Shown in pieces: positions 1 through 5,393 of a stretch of DNA of 6,684 nt. Source of the DNA: an uncultured Collinsella sp. (GTDB lineage Bacteria > Actinomycetota > Coriobacteriia > Coriobacteriales > Coriobacteriaceae); NCBI GenBank assembly GCA_902494375.1, contig CABUTL010000080.1:1-6684 (forward strand), given 5' to 3'. The first letter of the stretch is position 1, and every line of letters begins with the position of its first letter. Under the pieces are notes generated by a model. That model was given only the letters and a program-made list of their open reading frames with translations. It did no database searches and was not told where the DNA came from. A program made the position numbers and the translations under genes.

Positions 1-1013
1 ACCGCGCCCGCATCACGCCCGAGACCGAGCTTGACGTGCCCGCCACCTCCATCTACCAGGCCGGTGCCATCAAGCTCGAGGAGGAGCTCTCCCCTGCTGA
101 AGCCTTCGAGACCGGCATGGGCGAGGCTGCCTACACCTACTTGGCCGACCACGCCACCAAGCGCATCGTCATCGATGTGCCCGCATACAAGCACGCCACG
201 GTTACCGTGCGCGTGAGCGGTGTCGATGCAGCCGCGGCCATCGCCGCCATCGACGTCGTCGCCCGTCCCCAGTCGACGCTCGATCTGCTTATTGCCCTGG
301 ACTCTCCCGTTGCCGGCCAAGGCGTCGTGGGATCCGTGCTACGCGTGTGCGCCCACGAGTACGCCACCGTCAACGTGACCTGCACGCAGACGCTCGACGA
401 TAGCTGGATCGCGCTCGACGACACCGGCCTGTTCCTGGACGAGGGCGCGCGCGTCAACGTGCAGCACACCGTCCTGGGTGCCGGCGCCAGCGCCACCGGC
501 CTTGCCGGCGACCTGCTGGGCGATACCGCCAAGGTCACCATCGATACTGACTACCTGGGCGCCCGCGAGCAGGTGCGCGACTTTAACTACGAGCTGCGCC
601 ACCGCGGCCGCAAGACCGAGTGCGAGATCGACGCCAACGGCGTGCTGACCGGCACGTCCAAGAAGGTCTACCGCGGCACCATCGACCTCGTGCACGGCTG
701 CAAGGGCGCCGTCGGCACCGAGCGCGAGACGGTGCTCTTGGCCAACAAGGGCGTCGACAACAAGACCGTCCCCGTCATCCTATGCGACGAGGACGACGTC
801 GCTGGCAACCACGGCGCCACCATCGGCCACGTCCGCGACGAGCAGCTGTTCTACCTCGCCTGCCGCGGCCTTGACCAAATCGCCGCCGAGGATCTGTTCA
901 TCCGCGCCAAGCTGGAGGACGCCGCGCTTTCCGCCACCGATGAGCGCACCCGCGCCGCCATCGTCCGCCTGGGCAACAACCTGATCGATAACTTTGAAGA
1001 GGAGCTCGCATGA
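1..1013 (+). CDS. sufD: SufD-like Fe-S cluster assembly protein, 5' end missing
   Basis: SufD is a subunit of the cytoplasmic SufBCD complex, the scaffold on which Fe-S clusters are built before transfer to apoproteins. The frame is open from base 3 with no stop, so the true start lies before the window; a GTG at 36 is in frame but only internal. About 336 residues are visible. The central part is Gly/Ala/Val-rich with alternating hydrophobic residues, as expected for the SufB/SufD beta-helix. The C-terminal signature is clear: an NHGATIG motif at 807-827, whose His codon (810-812) matches the conserved SufD histidine (H360 in E. coli), then DEQLFYLACRGL at 837-872. The His-Gly-Ala-Thr form points to SufD rather than SufB. 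The stop overlaps the sufS start (ATGA), and sufS and sufU follow, which supports the SUF assignment. sufB and sufC would be expected upstream but are not seen. Confidence 0.9.
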   Translation, partial: RARITPETELDVPATSIYQAGAIKLEEELSPAEAFETGMGEAAYTYLADHATKRIVIDVPAYKHATVTVRVSGVDAAAAIAAIDVVARPQSTLDLLIALDSPVAGQGVVGSVLRVCAHEYATVNVTCTQTLDDSWIALDDTGLFLDEGARVNVQHTVLGAGASATGLAGDLLGDTAKVTIDTDYLGAREQVRDFNYELRHRGRKTECEIDANGVLTGTSKKVYRGTIDLVHGCKGAVGTERETVLLANKGVDNKTVPVILCDEDDVAGNHGATIGHVRDEQLFYLACRGLDQIAAEDLFIRAKLEDAALSATDERTRAAIVRLGNNLIDNFEEELA

Positions 1014-2335
1014 TCGATACCGAGCACGTTAAATGCGATACCTGCACCGCACCGGAGCCCATGGAGCTCGACGCCAGCGACGAGGCTTCGCGCGGCTGGC
1101 CCACCGTGGACATCGAGACCAATCCCTACAAGGCGCAGTTCCCGCTGTTCCAGCAGCACCCCGAAATCGCCTTCCTCGATAGTGCCGCCACCGCGCAGCG
1201 CCCCGCCTGTGTGCTCGACGCCGAGCGCGATTTCTACCAGCGCATGAACGCCAACCCCCTGCGCGGCCTGTATTCGCTGTCCGTCGAGGCCACCGATGCC
1301 ATCGCCAAGGTCCGCCAGCAGATCGCCGACCTCATCGGCGCCGCCCAGGCCAACGAAGTCGTCTTCACCCGCAACACCAGCGAGTCGCTCAACCTGGTCG
1401 CCAAGAGCTTTGCGCCCACGGTGCTGGAGCCCGGCGACGAGGTCGTCATCACCATCATGGAGCACCACTCCAACCTGATCCCGTGGCAGCAGGTCTGCCG
1501 CGAGACCGGCGCCAAGCTCGTCTATCTCTACCCCACCAAGACCGGCCAGCTCACGACCGAGGAGGTTCTGGCCAAAGTAGGTCCCAAGACCAAGATTCTG
1601 GCCGTGGGTCAGGTCTCCAACGTGTTAGGCGTCGAGAACCCGGTCAAGAACCTCGGCAAGCTCGTGCACAAGTATGGCGGCTATCTGGTCGTCGACGGCG
1701 CGCAGTCGCTGCCGCACATGCCGGTTAACGTGGCCGATCTGGGCGCCGACTTCTTTGCCTTTAGCGCACACAAGGCCATGGGCCCCATGGGCATCGGCGT
1801 GCTGTGGGGCAAGATGGACCTGCTCAACGCCATGCCGCCCATGCTCACCGGCGGCGAGATGATCGATTCGGTCACCGAGCAGGACGCCGTCTGGGCGCCC
1901 GTTCCCGAGAAATTCGAGGCCGGCACGCAGGACGCCGCCGGCATCTTCGCCACGGGCGCCGCCCTTGATTACCTGGTCAACACGGTGGGTTACGAGAACA
2001 TCCAGGCCCGCGAGCAGGCACTCGTCCACTACCTGATGGGCGAGCTCATGCAGCTCGACTTTATCCAGATCATCGGCTCCATCTATTGGGACAACCACCA
2101 CGGAGTTGTGAGCTTTAACGTCAAGGGCATCCACCCGCACGACGTCGCGAGCATCATGGACATGGACGGCGTCTGCATCCGCGCCGGCCACCACTGCGCG
2201 CAGCCGCTGCTTACCTGGCTGGGTGTCGAAAACCTTGCCTGCTGCCGCGCCAGCGTGGCCTTCTACAACGACAAGGCCGATATCGACAAGTTCATCGCCG
2301 GCCTGCATCACGTTTGGAGCACGTTCAATGGGTAA
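1010..2335 (+). CDS. sufS: SufS cysteine desulfurase with N-terminal CxxC extension
   Basis: SufS is a PLP-dependent group II cysteine desulfurase that converts cysteine to alanine and holds the sulfur as a persulfide for the SUF machinery. It has 441 residues. The core begins near residue 39 (NPYKAQFPLF), with LDSAATAQRP next, EHHSN at 151-155 for the PLP region, the Schiff-base lysine K255 in FSAHKAMGP, and the persulfide cysteine C396 in RAGHHCAQPLL. The start at 1010 is favoured by AGGAG at 1000-1004, five bases upstream, and by the ATGA overlap with sufD. This start adds about 35 residues before the usual SufS N-terminus, including C9-x2-C12, which B. subtilis SufS lacks. The segment normally reading RGVH-T-L reads RGLYSLS here, a variant I believe is common in Clostridia-type SufS. 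The 8-base overlap with sufU fits a dedicated SufS-SufU pair. The assignment is very secure; the role of the extension is unknown. Confidence 0.96.
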   Translation: MIDTEHVKCDTCTAPEPMELDASDEASRGWPTVDIETNPYKAQFPLFQQHPEIAFLDSAATAQRPACVLDAERDFYQRMNANPLRGLYSLSVEATDAIAKVRQQIADLIGAAQANEVVFTRNTSESLNLVAKSFAPTVLEPGDEVVITIMEHHSNLIPWQQVCRETGAKLVYLYPTKTGQLTTEEVLAKVGPKTKILAVGQVSNVLGVENPVKNLGKLVHKYGGYLVVDGAQSLPHMPVNVADLGADFFAFSAHKAMGPMGIGVLWGKMDLLNAMPPMLTGGEMIDSVTEQDAVWAPVPEKFEAGTQDAAGIFATGAALDYLVNTVGYENIQAREQALVHYLMGELMQLDFIQIIGSIYWDNHHGVVSFNVKGIHPHDVASIMDMDGVCIRAGHHCAQPLLTWLGVENLACCRASVAFYNDKADIDKFIAGLHHVWSTFNG

Positions 2336-2762
2336 TCTGTACACCTCCACCACATTTATGGAGCACAACTCGCACCCCGACTATAAGTACGAGATGGATG
2401 CTCCCACGCACGAGCACGACGGCATCAACCCCAGCTGCGGCGACGAGCTCACCTTGCAGCTGCGCGTCGAGAACGGCGTGATCGAGGAGGCCTCCTTTAC
2501 CGGCCACGGCTGCGCCATCAGCCAGGCCAGTGCCGACATCATGGCCGACCTCATCACCGGCGAGACCGTCGAGGAAGCTCACCGCCTGGCAGAGCTCTTC
2601 CTCGCCATGATCCGCGGCGAGCAGCTCTCCGAAGAGGACCTGGAAGACCTGGACGAAGCCGCCCAGCTCCAGGATATCTCGCACATGCCCGCCCGCGTCA
2701 AATGCGCCGAGCTCGCCTGGCGCACCCTCGACGGCATGCTCGAGGGGCAAACAAACCAGTAG
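2328..2762 (+). CDS. sufU: SufU zinc-dependent sulfurtransferase
   Basis: SufU accepts the persulfide sulfur from SufS and passes it to the SufBCD scaffold; in Gram-positive type SUF systems it acts as a Zn-dependent sulfurtransferase rather than a cluster scaffold. The protein has 144 residues, typical for the family. The N-terminal NLYTSTTFMEH matches the usual NLYRQVIMDH pattern. The zinc ligand set is present: C37 and D39 in NPSCGD, C62 in GHGCAIS, and C126 in RVKCAELAW, matching C41, D43, C66 and C128 of B. subtilis SufU. A stretch rich in Glu and Asp (residues about 98-110) lies before the last ligand. The ATG at 2328 is chosen because it restores the family N-terminus and has GGAG at 2316-2319, eight bases upstream; an in-frame ATG at 2358 has no such site. 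The gene overlaps sufS by 8 bases and is followed 32 bases later by a terminator, so it closes the operon. Confidence 0.95.
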   Translation: MGNLYTSTTFMEHNSHPDYKYEMDAPTHEHDGINPSCGDELTLQLRVENGVIEEASFTGHGCAISQASADIMADLITGETVEEAHRLAELFLAMIRGEQLSEEDLEDLDEAAQLQDISHMPARVKCAELAWRTLDGMLEGQTNQ

Positions 2763-2794
2763 TTTATGCCCCGAATCCAAGGTTTTTGATTGCC

Positions 2795-2824
2795 GAGCCG
2801 CCCGATACGGGCGGCTCTGTTTTT
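2795..2824 (+). terminator. Rho-independent terminator of the suf operon
   Basis: A perfect 10-base-pair stem, GAGCCGCCCG (2795-2804) with CGGGCGGCTC (2808-2817), closes a 3-base ATA loop and is followed by TG and a run of five T (2820-2824). It lies 32 bases after the sufU stop, with no gene between, and marks the end of the suf transcript. Confidence 0.92.
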
Positions 2825-2926
2825 ACCTAATGAGCGCGAACGCACAAAGTCCGCGCGTCCGGCGCCCCGTCTGACATTTGCCACACAGCCAGACGCGAGC
2901 ACGGGCGTTTTCCACAGCACCAAAGG

Positions 2927-3017
2927 CCTGCGGCAGGGCCCCGGGCCCGCCAAGCAATGCGCCAAGCCCCGTTCTGCGAAGCTCCGACTCGCTTCGCGCC
3001 TGCCGCAGACGGGCCCC
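2927..3017. repeat. Nested GC-rich inverted repeats
   Basis: CTGCGGCAGG at 2928-2937 pairs with CCTGCCGCAG at 2999-3008. Between them a second perfect inverted repeat, GCGAAGC (2976-2982) with GCTTCGC (2991-2997), forms a 7-base-pair hairpin with an 8-base loop. The left arm is itself nearly palindromic (CCTGC-G-GCAGG, 2927-2937). GGGCCC occurs three times, at 2937-2948 (two nearly adjacent copies) and at 3011-3016. The RNA or single-stranded DNA would fold strongly. It could be a REP-like element or a structured transcript tail; the sequence does not decide this. Confidence 0.5.
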
Positions 3018-3117
3018 ATAGGGAGCGGCGTGCATTTTTGCGAGTATTCAGCACGCCAAGCTGTGTGTATACGCATCGAAAGCGTTAATCAACGTCTTTA
3101 GGCGCATATATATTGTG

Positions 3118-3128
3118 TTTTAGAACAA
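3118..3128. repeat. Direct repeat TTTTAGAACAA, copy 1
   Basis: This exact 11-base sequence recurs in the same orientation at 3369-3379, 240 bases further on. Both copies sit in AT-rich patches within otherwise GC-rich DNA, and the flanking bases differ immediately on both sides, so the repeat is exactly 11 bases. Confidence 0.6.
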
Positions 3129-3368
3129 GCATCGCGGTCTGACGGGACGCAGGCACGTGCTTCGGGGGGCGCAACGGCGGGAATCAATAGCTTCGGGACC
3201 TGTATGTTGCAAGATTGCGGCGGTGCCGACAGCAACACGATGCTGAAAACTCCGTTTTTTGCACGGCGCAGACGGGGGTAGGCACGGGCAAACCCGGACC
3301 GAGCCGTTATTTTATGCAAGATGGCGATTTTTCTATGCATATTAAGAAGTGCATTTACCGTACCAGGC

Positions 3369-3379
3369 TTTTAGAACAA
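3369..3379. repeat. Direct repeat TTTTAGAACAA, copy 2
   Basis: Second exact copy of the repeat at 3118-3128. Together the two bracket a 240-base segment that holds no supportable gene. They could be a target-site duplication, termini of a small repeated element, or two protein-binding sites. Confidence 0.6.
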
Positions 3380-3424
3380 TGGTTGTGGCATATGGGCGAC
3401 CCCAGCTGCGGTGCACAGGCAGTC

Positions 3425-4237
3425 CTACGCCACGTTTCCGCCAGCCCGCATCGCCGTTCGCGCGCGGGCGCGCACGATACGAGAGACGGTACTTTTGCCA
3501 ATCCCGGTATACCGCTCAATCTGGCGCACCGTAAAGCCGGCATTGTTCAATCCAACAATAACGGTATCGCGCTGCGCCGGCGGTGCAGTTTTAACCCCAT
3601 TGAGCGGAACCCCGAGGCGCTTCGCCAACTTGTTGGCAAAGGCGTGGCGTTCCCACTCCGTCTCTTTCATATCGCACAGCGCTGGCTCACTGCCGTCGGG
3701 CGCCGAAAGCGAATAGGCAATAAAGCCCTCGGCAGAACCAAAAAGCTCAAGCACGCAAGAAGGATCAGAAAATCCCCTCGCGACATCGGCCGCGTCACCG
3801 TCGTAAGCGCACAAATGCTCCGCAAAGCTGCTCCAGGGATAACGCTCAATGAGACCGATGCCCACCTCCTGCGGATCGGCGTGTACGGAGCGAATAGCCT
3901 CCATCACCTGCCAGTCGGTATCGAGCGAGCGCCGGTCAAAACGGTTCTGGAACAGATGGCCCGTGCGCCCCGTGCGTTTATTGAACCGCCGCGCGTACGT
4001 CAAAAGCAGCCGGTGCATCGCCGCGCTCATCGCGTCCTCGTAATCTGCAAGCACCAGACGCACGTGATTGCCCATAAGGCACCAGGCGATAACCGTCACG
4101 CCCGCCTTGCGGCAGCACTCACGCATCAGCTCCAAGAACTCCCACCGGTCCTCATCGCCCTCAAAGATGAGCTGCTTGCCCGTACCGCGGGCACAGACAT
4201 GGTAAAAGCCGGTAACCGTTCTCCAAACGCGCTGCAT
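3425..4237 (-). CDS. Y1-transposase/RAYT-like protein, catalytic residues replaced
   Basis: This 270-residue protein has the fold of IS200/REP-associated tyrosine transposases (Y1_Tnp domain, residues about 5-140) and a C-terminal helix-turn-helix (about 231-256, GFTVRQIERYTGIGKSTVSRI). Family landmarks are TGFYHV (9-14), IAWCLMGNH (50-58), GHLFQNRF (93-100), HADP (119-122) and YPWSS (133-137). Such enzymes normally use an HUH metal site and one tyrosine to nick single-stranded DNA. Here HUH reads H58-V-R60, and the expected tyrosine of the R-Y-[IV]-H-x-[ND]-P motif is S117. Each change is one base from the active codon (CGT for CAT, TCC for TAC), so strand cleavage is unlikely. The frame is open upstream to an ATG at 4450, but the ATG at 4237 has GAAAGGA five bases upstream and matches family N-termini. 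There is no frameshift or internal stop, so it is a possible domesticated DNA-binding protein or an early pseudogene. Confidence 0.85.
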   Translation of the reverse strand: MQRVWRTVTGFYHVCARGTGKQLIFEGDEDRWEFLELMRECCRKAGVTVIAWCLMGNHVRLVLADYEDAMSAAMHRLLLTYARRFNKRTGRTGHLFQNRFDRRSLDTDWQVMEAIRSVHADPQEVGIGLIERYPWSSFAEHLCAYDGDAADVARGFSDPSCVLELFGSAEGFIAYSLSAPDGSEPALCDMKETEWERHAFANKLAKRLGVPLNGVKTAPPAQRDTVIVGLNNAGFTVRQIERYTGIGKSTVSRIVRARARTAMRAGGNVA

Positions 4238-4242
4238 GGCGT

Positions 4243-4249
4243 TCCTTTC
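4243..4249 (-). promoter_or_regulatory. Ribosome binding site deciding the RAYT-like start
   Basis: Read on the minus strand this is GAAAGGA, five bases before the ATG at 4237. It favours that start over the in-frame ATG at 4450, which would add 71 residues with none of the family's features. Confidence 0.75.
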
Positions 4250-4270
4250 GCCGGGATCTGCTTGCCATCC

Positions 4271-4299
4271 AATACAGCACGATTGAAGCGTGCCATCAA
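4271..4299 (-). promoter_or_regulatory. Possible promoter of the RAYT-like gene
   Basis: On the minus strand TTGATG (4299-4294) and TGTATT (4276-4271) are separated by 17 bases and each match four of six consensus positions for -35 and -10 elements. The spacer carries a 5-base inverted repeat (GCACG at 4277-4281, CGTGC at 4289-4293). The spacing to the start at 4237 is plausible. The match is weak. Confidence 0.3.
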
Positions 4300-4433
4300 A
4301 ACATTCACGCAAAACAATACACTCGCGCGGCCAAAGGCAGTAATCAGGCGGCGAACGGCACCGTTGCAACAGGTCAACCCCTGCAACGCTTACAAGAGCT
4401 GACCAAAAGCTTGCCCAAGAAGGACCCCCTCTA

Positions 4434-4487
4434 CGGAAGTTCACGACCACAGAACATAGAGTTAAACCGTTTCAATTAAAACTTCCG
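4434..4487. repeat. 8-base inverted repeat, CGGAAGTT/AACTTCCG
   Basis: CGGAAGTT (4434-4441) and AACTTCCG (4480-4487) are perfect reverse complements separated by 38 mostly AT-rich bases. The repeat lies upstream of the possible -10 element of the NifU-like gene. It could be a pair of binding sites for a regulator or chance. Confidence 0.4.
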
Positions 4488-4541
4488 GACTTCCCGCTAC
4501 GAAAACTGAGCCGTTCGCCGAATATTCCGTGCATTTCGCGG

Positions 4542-4547
4542 TATTAT
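4542..4547 (+). promoter_or_regulatory. Possible -10 element of the NifU-like/GGGtGRT operon
   Basis: TATTAT matches the -10 consensus at five of six positions and sits in a local AT-rich spot 93 bases before the start codon. No good -35 hexamer lies at 16-18 bases upstream, so the promoter may need an activator or be elsewhere. The predicted leader carries a small hairpin, CCCTT-TCG-AAGGG, at 4566-4578. Confidence 0.35.
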
Positions 4548-4630
4548 AGGGGCTGCATGTCATGTCCCTTTCGAAGGGTCGCCCGGCAATCGCCAGCCAC
4601 GACCCCCAGACGGGACGCCAACACGATAGA

Positions 4631-4639
4631 GAGGAGAGG
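4631..4639 (+). promoter_or_regulatory. Strong ribosome binding site deciding the NifU-like start
   Basis: GAGGAGAGG ends one base before the ATG at 4641, so its GAGGAG core sits four bases upstream. It supports this start over the in-frame ATG at 4557, which would add 28 arginine-rich residues not expected in the family. Confidence 0.8.
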
Positions 4640-4640
4640 C

Positions 4641-5375
4641 ATGCAGTACTCACAGGAAGTGGAGAACATGTGCCCCGTTGCCAAGGGTGCATACCACGGC
4701 CCCGCACCCATCCCTGAGGAGGGCAAGTGGGTCCAGGCTAAGGAGATTTCCGACATCTCCGGTCTTACGCACGGTGTGGGTTGGTGCGCACCTCAGCAGG
4801 GCGCCTGCAAGCTCACGCTGAACGTCAAGGACGGCATCATCGAGGAGGCCCTCGTTGAGACCATCGGCTGCTCGGGTATGACCCACTCTGCCGCCATGGC
4901 TTCCGAGATCCTTCCCGGTAAGACCATCCTCGAGGCCCTCAACACCGACCTCGTCTGCGACGCCATCAACGTTGCTATGCGCGAGATCTTCCTGCAGATC
5001 GTTTACGGCCGCAGCCAGACCGCGTTCTCCGAGGGCGGCCTGCCCGTGGGCGCCTCCCTCGACGACCTCGGCAAGGGCCTTCGCTCTCAGGTCGGCACCA
5101 TGTTCGGCACCAAGGCCAAGGGCGCTCGTTACCTCGAGCTCGCTCAGGGCTACGTCACCCGCATGGCTCTCAACGACAAGAACGAGATCATCGCATTCGA
5201 GTTCCTGAACCTCGGCAAGTTCACCGACGCCGTCAAGGCCGGCAAGACCCCCGAGGAGGCCATCGCTGGCGCTATGGGCCACTATGGTCAGTGGGAGAAC
5301 GCTGCCAAGTACATCGACCCGCGCACCGACGAGGAGACTCACTCCGTCGCCAGCGTGTTCCCGGTTCACGAGTAG
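4641..5375 (+). CDS. NifU-like Fe-S scaffold partner of GGGtGRT protein
   Basis: This 244-residue cytoplasmic protein resembles the U-type (NifU/IscU/SufU) scaffold family and is usually annotated as an iron-sulfur cluster assembly scaffold. The U-type core spans about residues 40-130: GVGWCAPQQGACKL (45-58), a hydrophobic strand ending in ETIGCSGMTHSA (73-84, equivalent to the family's GCxxxxAS segment), then LPGKTILEAL (91-100). Cysteines are C11, C49, C56, C77 and C106. The classical NPxCGD ligand motif is absent; C49 or C56 would have to replace it, and C106 in LVCDAI may stand for the third ligand. Residues 131-244 form an extension absent from SufU, with GKGLRSQVGTM and an ordered C-terminus. 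The ATG at 4641 has a strong ribosome binding site. The downstream gene lies 18 bases away and I recall these two families as constant neighbours. Whether it binds a cluster is not known to me; the exact role is unassigned. Confidence 0.85.
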   Translation: MQYSQEVENMCPVAKGAYHGPAPIPEEGKWVQAKEISDISGLTHGVGWCAPQQGACKLTLNVKDGIIEEALVETIGCSGMTHSAAMASEILPGKTILEALNTDLVCDAINVAMREIFLQIVYGRSQTAFSEGGLPVGASLDDLGKGLRSQVGTMFGTKAKGARYLELAQGYVTRMALNDKNEIIAFEFLNLGKFTDAVKAGKTPEEAIAGAMGHYGQWENAAKYIDPRTDEETHSVASVFPVHE

Positions 5376-5393
5376 AAAGGGAGGGAAATAACT

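Larger units (their letters stand above)
2825..3424. other. 600-base non-coding region with repeats
   Basis: No convincing gene is seen between the suf terminator and the minus-strand RAYT-like gene. Open frames here have poor composition and no good ribosome binding site. The first half (to about 3020) is very GC-rich and foldable, with nested inverted repeats. The stretches at 3060-3130 and 3305-3385 are distinctly AT-rich. A pair of 11-base direct repeats (TTTTAGAACAA) and several degenerate repeats lie in the second half. The contrast with the tightly packed suf operon suggests repeat-derived DNA, possibly related to the adjacent RAYT-like gene. No clear terminator for that gene was found just beyond its stop. 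Confidence 0.6.
4238..4640. other. Divergent intergenic region
   Basis: About 400 bases separate the divergently transcribed RAYT-like gene and the NifU-like gene. It contains a ribosome binding site and a possible promoter for the minus-strand gene at its left end. Its middle holds an 8-base inverted repeat in AT-rich DNA. Its right end holds a possible -10 element and a leader of roughly 85-90 bases for the NifU-like gene. No additional gene is supported; the frames open here are extensions of the neighbouring genes or shadows. Confidence 0.6.

Noticed and set aside
1625..2368. 247-codon minus-strand frame opposite sufS
   Set aside because: Antisense shadow of a clear SufS gene; composition rich in Val, Ala, Asp and His with no domain.
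3079..3099. Small hairpin AAAGCGTT-AATC-AACG(T)CTTT
   Set aside because: The stem has a bulge and is A/T-rich, no T-run follows and no gene ends or begins nearby, so no role can be supported.
2790..3101. 103-codon plus-strand frame after sufU
   Set aside because: It starts inside the suf terminator hairpin region, has no ribosome binding site and reads through the inverted-repeat block.
3098..3340. 80-codon minus-strand frame starting at 3340
   Set aside because: It lies across the direct-repeat-bracketed segment, has no convincing ribosome binding site and no known domain. It may be repeat sequence that happens to be open; a search for homologues under purifying selection could revive it.
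3215..4402. 395-codon plus-strand frame across the RAYT-like gene
   Set aside because: It runs opposite a recognisable Y1-transposase gene, and its product is arginine-rich with no motif and no supporting ribosome binding site.
4238..4450. 71-residue N-terminal extension of the RAYT-like protein from an ATG at 4450
   Set aside because: The extension has no family similarity, covers a likely promoter, and the ATG at 4237 has a much better ribosome binding site.
3141..4618. GACGGGACGC repeated at 3141-3150 and 4609-4618 on either side of the RAYT-like gene
   Set aside because: A 10-base G/C-rich match between two intergenic regions of this composition is not far from chance, and no extension beyond ten bases is seen.
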